From Flavobacterium anseongense (lineage in GTDB: Bacteria > Bacteroidota > Bacteroidia > Flavobacteriales > Flavobacteriaceae), in assembly GCF_021608185.1 (NCBI RefSeq), contig NZ_JAKIHN010000001.1, positions 1 through 64,000 of the forward strand: a DNA stretch of 64,000 bases, in the 5' to 3' direction. The position numbers were made by a program, and so were the translations under genes. Under the pieces are notes generated by a model that worked only from the letters and a program-made list of their open reading frames with translations, had not been told where the DNA came from and made no database searches. Shown here in pieces: positions 33,392 through 42,490 of this stretch. The first letter of the stretch is position 1. Every line of letters starts with the position of its first letter.

Positions 33392-33407
33392 CTAAAAATA
33401 TAATCAA

Positions 33408-34694
33408 ATGCAACACATTATCGACCGCTTTATAAGCTATGTCACTATTGATACTGAATCAGACCCAAATTCTGACACTACTCCAAGTACAAAAAAACAG
33501 TTTGATTTAGCTAATAAGCTGGCTGAAGAACTAAAAACCATAGGCCTTAAAGAAGTCACAATTGACAAACATGGTTATATCATGGCGACCTTGCCTTCTA
33601 ATGTTGACCACGAAGTTCCAACGATTGGTTTTATTTCTCACTTCGATACAACTCCTGATTTTACAGGTAAAGATGTAAAGCCTCAAATAATTCCAAACTA
33701 TGATGGTGGTGATATTGTTTTAAACAAAGAGGAAAATATCGTTTTATCGCCAAATTATTTCAAAGATTTATTACTATACAAAGGACAAACTCTAATCACA
33801 ACCAATGGTTTAACGCTTCTTGGTGCCGATGACAAAGCCGGTATCACCGAGATTGTAACTGCTATGGAATATTTGGTCAACAATCCACAAATTAAACACG
33901 GAAAAATTCGGGTTGGATTTACTCCCGATGAAGAAATTGGCCGTGGTGCCGATTTATTTGATGTAAAAAAATTTGGTGCCGATTGGGCATACACTATGGA
34001 CGGAAGTCAGATTGGCGAATTAGAGTATGAAAATTTTAATGCTGCCGGTGTAAAAATTACCTTCAAAGGAAAAAGTGTGCATCCTGGTTATGCTAAAGGA
34101 AAAATGATAAACTCCATGCTTATTGCTAACGATTTTATCAATGAATTACCTAAGCATGAAACACCACAGGAAACCAAAGGTTACGAAGGTTTCTTTCACG
34201 TAACCGGAATTTCGGGAAGCATTGAAGAAACCAAACTGGATTTAATCATTCGTGACCACGATATGAAAAAATTCAAAAAACGCAAAGAGTTAGTTCATGA
34301 TATTACGAAGAAATTCAACAAAAAATTCTCAAAACAATTTGGTGAAGATATTGTAATCACAACTATCAAAGATCAATATTATAACATGAAAGAAAAGGTT
34401 GAACCAGTAATGTTTATTGTTGATTTGGCTGAAAAAGCTATGAAATCCTTAGACATAAAACCGTTGATAAAACCAATTCGTGGTGGAACTGATGGATGCC
34501 GATTATCTTATATGGGGTTACCATGCCCTAATATTTTTGCCGGCGGACATAACTTCCACGGAAAATATGAATATGTTCCGGTAGAAAGCATGCAAAAAGC
34601 AATTGATGTCATCATCAAAATCGCTGAACTTACCGCTACTACTGATTTTTCAAAAACAGAAAATAAGAAGTCTAAAAAGAAAAATAGTGATTAG
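33408..34694 (+). CDS. pepT: Peptidase T (tripeptide aminopeptidase)
   Basis: A 428-residue M20B dizinc peptidase that removes the N-terminal residue from tripeptides in the cytosol. Motifs: [11 protein letters not shown] (first zinc His, Asp), [13 protein letters not shown] (bridging Asp), [12 protein letters not shown] (catalytic Glu pair), [18 protein letters not shown] and the C-terminal [15 protein letters not shown] with the last His. Its length is close to E. coli PepT (408) with a lysine-rich tail. The YdeI-like gene follows 2 bases after the stop and is likely cotranscribed. Confidence 0.95.
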   Translation: MQHIIDRFISYVTIDTESDPNSDTTPSTKKQFDLANKLAEELKTIGLKEVTIDKHGYIMATLPSNVDHEVPTIGFISHFDTTPDFTGKDVKPQIIPNYDGGDIVLNKEENIVLSPNYFKDLLLYKGQTLITTNGLTLLGADDKAGITEIVTAMEYLVNNPQIKHGKIRVGFTPDEEIGRGADLFDVKKFGADWAYTMDGSQIGELEYENFNAAGVKITFKGKSVHPGYAKGKMINSMLIANDFINELPKHETPQETKGYEGFFHVTGISGSIEETKLDLIIRDHDMKKFKKRKELVHDITKKFNKKFSKQFGEDIVITTIKDQYYNMKEKVEPVMFIVDLAEKAMKSLDIKPLIKPIRGGTDGCRLSYMGLPCPNIFAGGHNFHGKYEYVPVESMQKAIDVIIKIAELTATTDFSKTENKKSKKKNSD

Positions 34695-34696
34695 AC

Positions 34697-35272
34697 ATGA
34701 CCGAAAAAAAAACTTGGGATAAAACCAATCAATGGGGTGAAGAACTTGCCTTGTTGCGCGAAATTATTCAAAAAACCGAGTTGGTTGAAACCAATAAATG
34801 GGGTGGCGAAGTCTATACCATCAACAACAAAAATGTATTGGGAATTGGTGGTTTCAAAAACTATTTTGTTATTTGGTTTTGGAATGGTGTGTTTCTAAAA
34901 GACGATGCCAAAGTCCTGATCAACGCAAATGAAGGTGTGACCAAAGGTTTGCGGCAATGGCGGTTCACTTCCGCTGACGATGTTAATGAAAAACTGGTTT
35001 TGCATTATATCAACGAAGCAATTGCCAACGAAAAAACCGGTCTTGTAATAAAACCCGAGAAGAAAGAAGCAATGAAATGTGATTTCTTTCAAAGAGAACT
35101 CAATAAAGATTCAAAGTTGAAGATTGCTTTTGAAAAATTCAGTCCATACAAACAAAAGGAATTTTGGGAATTTATGGCAACTGCCAAACAGGAAAAAACC
35201 AAAATCACAAGATTAGAGAAAATCAAACCAATGATTATTGATGGAGTTGGCTTGAATGATAAATACAGATAG
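34697..35272 (+). CDS. YdeI/OmpD-associated family (DUF1801) protein
   Basis: A 191-residue soluble protein. The N-terminal part is DUF1801 (about 10-120; ETNKWGGEVYTINNKNVLGIGGFKNYFVIWF), and the C-terminal part carries the YdeI helical segment (FSPYKQKEFWEFMATAKQEKTKITRLEKI). The family is poorly understood; relatives are linked to resistance to polymyxin-like or bacteriocin stress, but that is not firm. It is 2 bases after pepT. Confidence 0.8.
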   Translation: MTEKKTWDKTNQWGEELALLREIIQKTELVETNKWGGEVYTINNKNVLGIGGFKNYFVIWFWNGVFLKDDAKVLINANEGVTKGLRQWRFTSADDVNEKLVLHYINEAIANEKTGLVIKPEKKEAMKCDFFQRELNKDSKLKIAFEKFSPYKQKEFWEFMATAKQEKTKITRLEKIKPMIIDGVGLNDKYR

Positions 35273-35317
35273 GAGAAATTCCAATTTTTAAAAACCAAAA
35301 CACAAATAAAATCCAAT

Positions 35318-35358
35318 AAAAAAATCCCAAATTCCAATATAGGAGTTTGGGATTTTTT
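35318..35358. terminator. Bidirectional intrinsic terminator
   Basis: A 13-bp stem AAAAAAATCCCAAA / TTTGGGATTTTTT with a 14-base loop, between the convergent YdeI-like and yajC genes. Confidence 0.85.
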
Positions 35359-35411
35359 ATTTGAAATCTTTTTGGAATTTGAAATTTTAGTTTTGGAATT
35401 TATAAAAAAGC

Positions 35412-35687
35412 TTACGCTTTTTTATTCAACGCTGCTGTCAATTCTAACGAAATAGCAGAACGCTCAATTTTAAGTTTTCCTGACATGGTTTCTATTACCA
35501 CTGAGGTTTCTGCCAACTCAGCAATTTTTCCGTGGAAACCACTTTTAGTAATGATTTTATCACCCACTTTTAAACCTGCCTCGAATTCTTTTTCTTGTTT
35601 GATTTTCTTTTGTTGTGGTCTAATCATAAAGAAATAGATAACCACAAACATTAATAAAAACGGTAAAAATTGACCTAGTTGTCCCAT
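35412..35687 (-). CDS. yajC: Preprotein translocase subunit YajC
   Basis: A 91-residue single-pass inner-membrane protein of the SecDF-YajC complex, which assists Sec-dependent export. One helix (about 5-22) is followed by FMIRPQQKKIKQEKEFEAGLKVGDKIITKSGFHGKI, the diagnostic YajC segment. It is the last gene of the leftward set nusB-DUF1573-yajC, 14 bases after the DUF1573 gene. This order is well conserved in Bacteroidota. Confidence 0.95.
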   Translation of the reverse strand: MGQLGQFLPFLLMFVVIYFFMIRPQQKKIKQEKEFEAGLKVGDKIITKSGFHGKIAELAETSVVIETMSGKLKIERSAISLELTAALNKKA

Positions 35688-35701
35688 AATAATTGATTTA
35701 T

Positions 35702-36181
35702 TTAGCCTTTTTTAGGCACTTTGATGTTAGCTTTAATTGTTAATATTTTGTTTTCTTCTTTGGTGTTGCAAATAATAGTTACCGTTTTGGATGTTATACC
35801 TTGCTTTCCTGCTGAAGTAAACCATACATGTATTTTTCCCGATTCACCAACCTTTATAGGTGTTTTTGGGTAATCCGGAACAGTACAACCACAAGAACCT
35901 CTTGCAGATGTAATTATCAAATCGGCTTCGCCAGTATTTTTAAAGGAAAAATCATATACTGCATTATCTCCTTGTTGGATGGTACCAAAATCATGCTCCT
36001 CTTGGTCAAAACTCATTATTGGATATTTCCCGTTTGCAGGAACCGATTTTGACGGATTTGAAAGATTAACATTATCGGTTGGCTGATTTGTTGGAATCGT
36101 TTCGGTATTTTCTTTTTTACAAGCGGTTGCTATTATGAACAAACCTAGTAAAAACAATAAATTGAATTTTCTTGTCATCAT
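35702..36181 (-). CDS. DUF1573 lipoprotein
   Basis: A 159-residue lipoprotein (lipobox ending at C21, ATAC-KK) with a DUF1573 immunoglobulin-like domain over about 50-155. The signature FDFGTIQQGDNAVYDFSFKNTGEADLIITSARGSCGCTVPDYPKTPIK is split by a conserved SCGC. DUF1573 is a HYDIN/ASPM-like beta fold abundant in Bacteroidota, of unknown role. It lies between nusB (6 bases) and yajC. Either of two adjacent ATGs may be the start. Confidence 0.9.
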   Translation of the reverse strand: MMTRKFNLLFLLGLFIIATACKKENTETIPTNQPTDNVNLSNPSKSVPANGKYPIMSFDQEEHDFGTIQQGDNAVYDFSFKNTGEADLIITSARGSCGCTVPDYPKTPIKVGESGKIHVWFTSAGKQGITSKTVTIICNTKEENKILTIKANIKVPKKG

Positions 36182-36187
36182 TTATAA

Positions 36188-37126
36188 TTACATTAAACCT
36201 CTTCCTGTTTTTTGTATTTTATTTTCGCTTTGAAATTCTTTGACCAAATTATCTAAAATTCCATTGATAAAAATACTGCTTTTTGGTGTTGAATATTCTT
36301 TAGCTAATTCCAAATATTCATTGATAGTCACTTTGACCGGAATTGATGGAAATTTTAAAAACTCACAGATTGCCATTTTCAAAATGATGGTATCGATTTC
36401 TGCAATTCTGTCTGCATCCCAATTTGGCGTTTTGTCAATGTATTCTTTAGCCAATTCTACTTCATTAAGTACCGTCTTTCTGAACAACAAACTCACAAAT
36501 TCCTGATCTTCCTGATCTTTGTATAATTTGGCTACTTTAAATTCGGCACTTTCAGAAACTTGTTTCAACTGCTTTTGAATTTGAGTATTCACTACCGGAA
36601 TATCATCAATCCAGGTTAATTTATTGTCTTCCAGATATTCGTATAACTTCTCATTTGGAGCAATCAATTCGGTAAACATAGCTGCCACAAATTCTTTATC
36701 TTCTTCAAAAGAACTTTTCTTGGTGCTCATGTACTTTTCATACAACGAACTTTGTTTAATTTCATTAAGTAAAATCAAAATATAGTCATCGTTCATTGAC
36801 CAGTTTGTAATTTTCCTTTTTTCTAAAGCGATGCTCAACGAATTGCTTTCTTCCAATAATTGAAAAACTGCATTGTTGACAAATTTTCTGTTGGGATTTT
36901 TTTCTTCCGGTGTAGCTAAATGCTTTTTGCTCGAAGCTTCTAAAAAGACAATTTCTTTTTTTCTGATTTCAACCAATGAAGACACCATGATTAAATACAA
37001 ATCCTGAATACTATCGATACTGTGAAGCAAAAACTTTTCTTCTTTTTCAATATCATCAGAACTTTTTTGATGCATCGCGTAGATTGACTGCATCACTTTA
37101 ACTCGAATATGTCTTCTGTTTAACAC
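36188..37126 (-). CDS. nusB: Transcription antitermination protein NusB (long form)
   Basis: A 312-residue protein whose C-terminal part (about 165-300) is the NusB fold with the signatures FRKTVLNEVELAKEYI, IAEIDTIILKMAICEFLKFPSIPVKVTINEYLELAKEYST and FINGILDNL. NusB binds boxA RNA with S10 in antitermination of rRNA transcription. Normal NusB is about 140-170 residues; this one has a 150-residue helical N-terminal extension beginning MLNRRHIRVKVMQSIYAMHQ, which is usual in Bacteroidota. It heads the nusB-DUF1573-yajC set. Confidence 0.93.
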   Translation of the reverse strand: MLNRRHIRVKVMQSIYAMHQKSSDDIEKEEKFLLHSIDSIQDLYLIMVSSLVEIRKKEIVFLEASSKKHLATPEEKNPNRKFVNNAVFQLLEESNSLSIALEKRKITNWSMNDDYILILLNEIKQSSLYEKYMSTKKSSFEEDKEFVAAMFTELIAPNEKLYEYLEDNKLTWIDDIPVVNTQIQKQLKQVSESAEFKVAKLYKDQEDQEFVSLLFRKTVLNEVELAKEYIDKTPNWDADRIAEIDTIILKMAICEFLKFPSIPVKVTINEYLELAKEYSTPKSSIFINGILDNLVKEFQSENKIQKTGRGLM

Positions 37127-37148
37127 GGGTAAGAACTTTTAAAATTAA

Positions 37149-37175
37149 CAAAGCGAAAGATAATCTTTCGCTTTG
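37149..37175 (-). terminator. Hairpin downstream of the dehydrogenase gene
   Basis: A 12-bp perfect stem CAAAGCGAAAGA / TCTTTCGCTTTG with a 3-base loop. On the minus strand it follows the dehydrogenase stop and precedes nusB. The U-run after it is weak (TTAATTTT). Confidence 0.65.
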
Positions 37176-37208
37176 CAAAAATAGTAATTATTTTATTTTG
37201 AAACGGCT

Positions 37209-38315
37209 TTATTTAGCAGCGTTTTCTTTTTTTCTTTGAGCAATTCTGTTTTCTGCAATTTGCATTGCTGCTTGTTGTGTTGTCAAATTATTTTTATCAG
37301 CAAAACCAAAAATCTCAAGCGTAGTATTGTAGATGTTCTCTGTTTTTTTGATGGCTTCACCTTCGGCATACTTAACCAATTCACCATAAACATTGATAAT
37401 TCCACCAGCATTAATCAAGAAATCGGGTGCATAAGCAATGCCTCTTTCTCTTAAAATTGGTCCGTGAATGGCTTCAACAGCTAATTGATTATTGGCAGCA
37501 CCAGCAATTACTTTGGCTTTAATTTTATAAATAGTATCATCATTGATTGTTGCACCTAAAGCACAAGGCGAATAAATATCAACATCTGCAGCATATAAAT
37601 CAGCTCCTGTGAAAATTTTGGCTCCGTATTTTGCTACCATGTTTTCCATTTTGTCCTGATGAATATCGGATACATAAACAATGGCCCCTTCTTTTGTCAA
37701 ATGACTAATCAATGTTTCTCCAACATGACCGTTTCCTTGAACCAAAACTTTTTTTCCGGCCAAGTTATCTGAACCAAACTGGTACATTGCAGCAGCTTTC
37801 ATTCCCATGTAAACACCGTAAGCAGTTACCGGAGAAGGATTACCCGAACCACCTTTTTCAATAGAAATTCCGGTAACAAAGTTAGTTACTTCATGAATTC
37901 TGTCCATATCTTCAGTAGTAGTTCCAACATCTTCAGCAGTTATGTATTTTCCGCTTAGCGAATTTACAAACTGACCAAAACGTGTAATCATTTCCGGAGT
38001 TTTATCTGTTTTGGCATCGCCAATAATTACAGCTTTTCCGCCACCAAGATTCAAACCTGTTATGGCAGACTTATAAGTCATTCCACGTGAAAGACGTAAA
38101 ACATCATTCAAGGCTTCCCATTCGTTTGCATAATTCCACATTCTTGTACCTCCAAGTGCCGGTCCCATTACCGTATTGTGGATTCCGATAATTGCTTTTA
38201 ATCCTGTATCTTTGTCATTACAAAAAACAATTTGTTCGTGATTATCAAAAGATAGCTGACCAAAAACGGGATCCATTTTTTTAAGCTCTGCCGGTGTAGT
38301 GATTTCTGATGTCAT
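37209..38315 (-). CDS. Glu/Leu/Phe/Val dehydrogenase (leucine dehydrogenase type)
   Basis: A 368-residue NAD-dependent amino-acid dehydrogenase that interconverts a branched-chain amino acid and its 2-oxo acid. The N-terminal catalytic part has MGPALGGTRMW and the Lys motif LGGGKAVI; the Rossmann part has VQGNGHVGE (GxGxxG). GAANNQL and APDFLINAGGIINVYGE are typical of leucine/valine dehydrogenases. Its length (about 365) suits LeuDH rather than GluDH (about 440). It is a lone leftward gene, divergent from the ABC exporter at 38510. The exact substrate needs assay. Confidence 0.9.
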   Translation of the reverse strand: MTSEITTPAELKKMDPVFGQLSFDNHEQIVFCNDKDTGLKAIIGIHNTVMGPALGGTRMWNYANEWEALNDVLRLSRGMTYKSAITGLNLGGGKAVIIGDAKTDKTPEMITRFGQFVNSLSGKYITAEDVGTTTEDMDRIHEVTNFVTGISIEKGGSGNPSPVTAYGVYMGMKAAAMYQFGSDNLAGKKVLVQGNGHVGETLISHLTKEGAIVYVSDIHQDKMENMVAKYGAKIFTGADLYAADVDIYSPCALGATINDDTIYKIKAKVIAGAANNQLAVEAIHGPILRERGIAYAPDFLINAGGIINVYGELVKYAEGEAIKKTENIYNTTLEIFGFADKNNLTTQQAAMQIAENRIAQRKKENAAK

Positions 38316-38509
38316 TTTGTTAATGTATTAATTAAGGCTTTTTAAAAAAGTCCGTACAAAATTAAAACTTTATTCAATAAAATTCACTAAAATCAAAAAT
38401 AATTAGCAATTTGTTAATAAAATCAATTTAAATCAAGAATATAATAATTTAAATGTTTTTAACGATTTAACACTAAACTGTTTTTAAAATTCCATTTTGT
38501 AGATTTTCA

Positions 38510-40267
38510 ATGAAAGAACTTCAGTATTTAAACAAATATTTTGTCAAATATAAATTCCATTTTTTATTAGGAATTATTACCACCATTGTAGCACAAATTT
38601 TCTCACTCTTTACTCCTAAGCTCATTAGCAAATCTTTTAAAGTCATTGAAGATTTTTATAAAAACGGTTTGAGTAATGAAGCAGTTAAAACCGAATTAAT
38701 TCAAAATATCTTTTGGATTATTGGCACCACTTTAATTGCCGGTGTTTTAACTTTTTTGATGCGACAAACGTTAATTGTAATGTCGCGTCATGTTGAGTTT
38801 GATTTGAAAAATGAAGTCTTTAAACATTATGAAGTTCTGGATCAGAATTTTTACAAACGCAACCGAACCGGAGATTTGATGAACCGTATCAGTGAAGACG
38901 TTGGAAAAGTCAGAATGTATGTTGGACCGGCAGTAATGTATACCATCAACACATTTATCCGATTTACTGTTGTCATTATATATATGTATAATGTTTCGCC
39001 ACTACTTACATTATATACTATTCTCCCTTTGCCAATTCTTGCCTTTATCATTTTTAAATTAAGTCAGGAGATCAATAAGAGAAGCACAATTTTTCAACAA
39101 TATTTATCAAAGGTTTCGAGTTTTACGCAGGAAATATTCTCCGGAATTCGTGTCGTAAAAGCGTATGCATTGGAAAATCAATATCAAAACAATTTGAATG
39201 ATTTGGCCAAAGAAAGCAAATCCAAAAGTATGAGTTTGGCCGGAGTTCAATCGCTTTTTGGTCCGTTAATGTTGGCTTTGATTGGTGTAAGTAATCTGGT
39301 TGTGATTTATGTTGGTGGAATAATGTACATCGACGGAACCATAAAAAGCATTGGAACCATTGCCGAATTTATTTTGTATGTGAATATGCTGACTTGGCCT
39401 GTGGCTTCAATTGGCTGGGTTTCTTCATTGGTTCAGGAAGCCGAAGCTTCGCAAAAAAGGATTAATGAATTCCTAAAAATTGAACCTGAAATCAAAAACA
39501 AAACCACAGAGAAAACAAACATACAAGGCAATATCGAATTCCGAAATGTGACTTTCACTTATGAAGATACTGAAATTACTGCGTTGCAAAATATTTCATT
39601 CACAGTAAAAAGAGGCGAAACTTTAGCGATTTTAGGAAAAACAGGTTCGGGAAAATCGAGCATTTTATCTTTGATTACAAGAATGTATGACATCAAAGAC
39701 GGAACGATAACTATCGATGGCCAGAAGATTGATGAAGTCAATTTAAATGACTTAAGAAACAGCATTGGCATTGTCCCACAGGATGCTTTTCTTTTCTCGG
39801 ACACGATTAAAAACAACATCAAATTCGGAAAAGAAAATGCCACCGACGAAGAAGTAATTAATGCTGCAAAAAAAGCAGTGGTCCACAACAATATTGTTCA
39901 CTTCAAAAAACAATACGAAACCATTTTAGGAGAACGTGGCATCACACTTTCGGGCGGTCAAAAGCAACGTGTTTCTATTGCGAGAGCAATTATCAAAAAT
40001 CCGGAAATACTATTGCTTGACGATTGTCTTTCGGCTGTAGATACCGAAACTGAAGAACAGATTTTGAATAATTTATTGGAAATTTCTAAAGACAAAACGA
40101 CCATTATTGTAAGCCACCGGGTTTCTTCAGCAAAAAATGCAGACAAAATAATTATCATCGACGAAGGACAAATCATCCAAGAAGGCACTCATAATCAATT
40201 AGTAAACCAAGACGGTTATTATGCCGAATTGTATGCGAAACAACTTTCGGAAAAAGAATTAAATTAA
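38510..40267 (+). CDS. ABC exporter, fused permease-ATPase
   Basis: A 585-residue half-transporter of the MsbA/MDR type that forms homodimers in the inner membrane. The membrane domain (about 1-310, six helices) is followed by the ATPase domain (about 340-575): Walker A LGKTGSGKSS, Q-loop VPQDAFLF, signature LSGGQKQR, Walker B ILLLDD and H-loop IIVSHR. Such proteins export lipids, peptides or drugs; the substrate is not predictable. It is close to the DUF3276 gene at 40338 (70 bases). Confidence 0.92.
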   Translation: MKELQYLNKYFVKYKFHFLLGIITTIVAQIFSLFTPKLISKSFKVIEDFYKNGLSNEAVKTELIQNIFWIIGTTLIAGVLTFLMRQTLIVMSRHVEFDLKNEVFKHYEVLDQNFYKRNRTGDLMNRISEDVGKVRMYVGPAVMYTINTFIRFTVVIIYMYNVSPLLTLYTILPLPILAFIIFKLSQEINKRSTIFQQYLSKVSSFTQEIFSGIRVVKAYALENQYQNNLNDLAKESKSKSMSLAGVQSLFGPLMLALIGVSNLVVIYVGGIMYIDGTIKSIGTIAEFILYVNMLTWPVASIGWVSSLVQEAEASQKRINEFLKIEPEIKNKTTEKTNIQGNIEFRNVTFTYEDTEITALQNISFTVKRGETLAILGKTGSGKSSILSLITRMYDIKDGTITIDGQKIDEVNLNDLRNSIGIVPQDAFLFSDTIKNNIKFGKENATDEEVINAAKKAVVHNNIVHFKKQYETILGERGITLSGGQKQRVSIARAIIKNPEILLLDDCLSAVDTETEEQILNNLLEISKDKTTIIVSHRVSSAKNADKIIIIDEGQIIQEGTHNQLVNQDGYYAELYAKQLSEKELN

Positions 40268-40337
40268 TTGTTGTTTGGTAACGAAAAATTTACCATTTTT
40301 GAACTGTATAGAAACACTACTAATTGACCGAAAGAAT

Positions 40338-40715
40338 ATGAGAGAAAATGATATGTTAGAAAAAGATGAGATTTTTTCTAAAGTTTTAAGAGCCGGAAGA
40401 AGAACTTATTTCTTCGATGTGAGAGCAACAAAAGCTGATGATTACTACATAACCATTACCGAAAGTAAAAAATTCACAGAAGAAGATGGTTCTTTTCATT
40501 TCAAAAAGCATAAAATTTATTTGTACAAAGAAGACTTCGCTGCTTTCTCTGAAATTTTAGAAGAAATGACCGCTTATGTTTTGAACCACAAGGGCGAAGA
40601 AGTAATCTCTGAAAGACATCAAAAGGATTTCAAAAGAGAATACCAACAAGAAACTACGGAAGAGAAACCAACTTCAGAAAAAAGTTTTACCGATATTGAT
40701 TTTGACGATATTTAA
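40338..40715 (+). CDS. DUF3276 (PUR-alpha-like) protein
   Basis: A 125-residue protein from the ATG at 40338 (MRENDMLEKDEIF). An upstream in-frame TTG at 40275 is less likely. The core RAGRRTYFFDVRATKADDYYITITESKK matches the bacterial PUR-alpha-like DUF3276 family, whose eukaryotic relatives bind single-stranded nucleic acids. The C-terminus is acidic and low in complexity. It is expected to be cytosolic and to bind nucleic acids, but its role is not established. Confidence 0.85.
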   Translation: MRENDMLEKDEIFSKVLRAGRRTYFFDVRATKADDYYITITESKKFTEEDGSFHFKKHKIYLYKEDFAAFSEILEEMTAYVLNHKGEEVISERHQKDFKREYQQETTEEKPTSEKSFTDIDFDDI

Positions 40716-40746
40716 TAAAAGTAAAAAGGCATAAGCCAAAAGGAAT

Positions 40747-40779
40747 AAGTCCAAAGCTATTTAGTTTTGGGCTTTTTTT
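40747..40779. terminator. Intrinsic terminator between DUF3276 and csaA-like genes
   Basis: A 9-bp stem AAGTCCAAA / TTTTGGGCTT (one G-T pair) with a 10-base loop and T7. Confidence 0.65.
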
Positions 40780-40783
40780 ATTT

Positions 40784-41122
40784 TTAACCAACTCTCAAAC
40801 CGTTTTCCACTTTCAAATCTGAAGAAAGCAAAACAATATCATCTTCGTTTACCGAACCCAAAACCAAACATTCGCTCATAAAATTGCCGATTTGTTTCTT
40901 AGGGAAATTCACAACAGCAACAATTTGTTTCCCTACTAAAGCTTCTTTTGTATAACGCTTTGTGATTTGTGCCGAAGATTTTCTAATTCCGATTTCTGCC
41001 CCAAAATATATCGTCAATTGAAATGCCGGTTTTCGTGCTTGTGGAAAATCATTGACTTCAAGTATGGTACCAATTCGCATTTCAACTTTTTCAAAATCCT
41101 GCCAGGAAAGGGTTTGTTCCAT
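40784..41122 (-). CDS. tRNA-binding domain protein (CsaA-like)
   Basis: A 112-residue OB-fold protein of the EMAP/tRNA-binding type, as in CsaA and the C-terminal part of methionyl-tRNA synthetase. Segments VEMRIGTILEVNDFPQARKPAFQLTIYFG and VAVVNFPKKQIGNFMSECLVLGS are characteristic. CsaA has chaperone-like export activity in Bacillus and binds tRNA; either could apply. It converges on the DUF3276 gene. It has no signal peptide. Confidence 0.88.
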   Translation of the reverse strand: MEQTLSWQDFEKVEMRIGTILEVNDFPQARKPAFQLTIYFGAEIGIRKSSAQITKRYTKEALVGKQIVAVVNFPKKQIGNFMSECLVLGSVNEDDIVLLSSDLKVENGLRVG

Positions 41123-41233
41123 AAAAAACGTGTTTGTAAAGTTTTTATATAGTTATAAATGTAGTAAAAACATTTTATTTTCTTAATTTTAAGAAATTAT
41201 AAACTGCATAACCTATTAAATCCCGTTTTCTTT

Positions 41234-42460
41234 ATGAAAATTGCACTTTTTACTAATGAATTTCCTCCTAACATATATGGCGGTGCCGGAGTTCATATTG
41301 ATTTTCTGAGTCAGGAACTAGCCAAATTAGGTGATGTTGAAGTACGCTGTTTTGGAAATCAGGAGGAACATTTAACATCAATGAACGTTTTGGGCATTCA
41401 ATCTTCATTAACCAAAATGGAAGATGAAACCAATCCGCATATTAAGATGTTTCATAATTTGAGTAAAAATGTAGAAATGTCACAGCATACGAAGCAAGCC
41501 GATGTTGTTCATTGCCATACTTGGTACACACATTTGGCCGGAATATTTTCACGCGAATTGTTGCAAGTACCTTTAATTCTGACTACACATAGTTTAGAAA
41601 CACATCGCCCATGGAAGGTAGAACAATTGGGTAATGGCTATTTTCTTTCCCGTTGGATAGAAAATCATGCTTACAATACTGCCGATGGTGTAATTGCAGT
41701 TAGCCAGCAAATGAAAACAGATGTGGTTGAAGCTTATGGCATAAATCCTGAAAAAGTAACGGTAATTCATAACGGTATTGATCCTGAATTTTACAAACCC
41801 ACTTTTGATAATCAGTTATTAGAAGAACACGGAATAAATCCGGCGATTCCTTTTGTGCTTTTTGTAGGTAGAATTACGCGTCAAAAAGGAATCTCACAAT
41901 TGATTTCGGCGGCAAAATATTTTAATAAAAATTGTCAAGTTGTATTGTGCGCAGGTGCACCGGATACGCCTGAAATAGCTAAAGAAACTGAAGAACTTAT
42001 TGCCGATTTAAAATCGCAACGCGACGGAATAATTTTAATTTCAGAAATGCTTCCGCGCGAAAAAGTCAAAGTGCTTTACAGTCATGCCCGAGTTTTTGCC
42101 TGTCCATCGCTTTATGAACCTTTTGGCATTATCAATTTAGAAGCGTTATCGTGCGAAACTCCCGTTGTTGGAAGTGCTGTTGGAGGAATTCCGGAAATAA
42201 TTCAAGAAGGAAAAACAGGCTATTTAATCGAATTGGAAAGCATTTCCCGAACCGATTTTAATCCAAAAAATCCTGAAACATTTCAAAAGAATTTTGCAGC
42301 TAAAGTCAATCTTTTACTAGAAGATGACCATCTGGCAAACCAAATGGGAAAAGCAGGACGACAGAGCGTTTTAGAAAAATTCAGTTGGGAATCGATTGCC
42401 AAAACGACCTTTAACTATTATGAGCAAGTAATTGCAAGATTTGAAAAAGAAAAAGCTTAA
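41234..42460 (+). CDS. glgA: Glycogen synthase, GT4 type (actinobacterial GlgA/GlgM-like)
   Basis: A 408-residue GT4 glycosyltransferase that would use ADP-glucose (or make maltose-1-phosphate) in glycogen synthesis. It starts with the glycogen synthase opening MKIALFTNEFPPNIYGGAGVHIDFL and carries THSLETHRPWK, VIHNGID, VGRITRQKG and the GT4 EX7E pair in EPFGIINLE. It is shorter than GT5 GlgA (about 480) and like the mycobacterial form. The ADP-glucose pyrophosphorylase gene follows 30 bases downstream, which strongly supports the pathway. Confidence 0.87.
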   Translation: MKIALFTNEFPPNIYGGAGVHIDFLSQELAKLGDVEVRCFGNQEEHLTSMNVLGIQSSLTKMEDETNPHIKMFHNLSKNVEMSQHTKQADVVHCHTWYTHLAGIFSRELLQVPLILTTHSLETHRPWKVEQLGNGYFLSRWIENHAYNTADGVIAVSQQMKTDVVEAYGINPEKVTVIHNGIDPEFYKPTFDNQLLEEHGINPAIPFVLFVGRITRQKGISQLISAAKYFNKNCQVVLCAGAPDTPEIAKETEELIADLKSQRDGIILISEMLPREKVKVLYSHARVFACPSLYEPFGIINLEALSCETPVVGSAVGGIPEIIQEGKTGYLIELESISRTDFNPKNPETFQKNFAAKVNLLLEDDHLANQMGKAGRQSVLEKFSWESIAKTTFNYYEQVIARFEKEKA

Positions 42461-42490
42461 TTTACATAACAATCAAACGTTAATTTTACC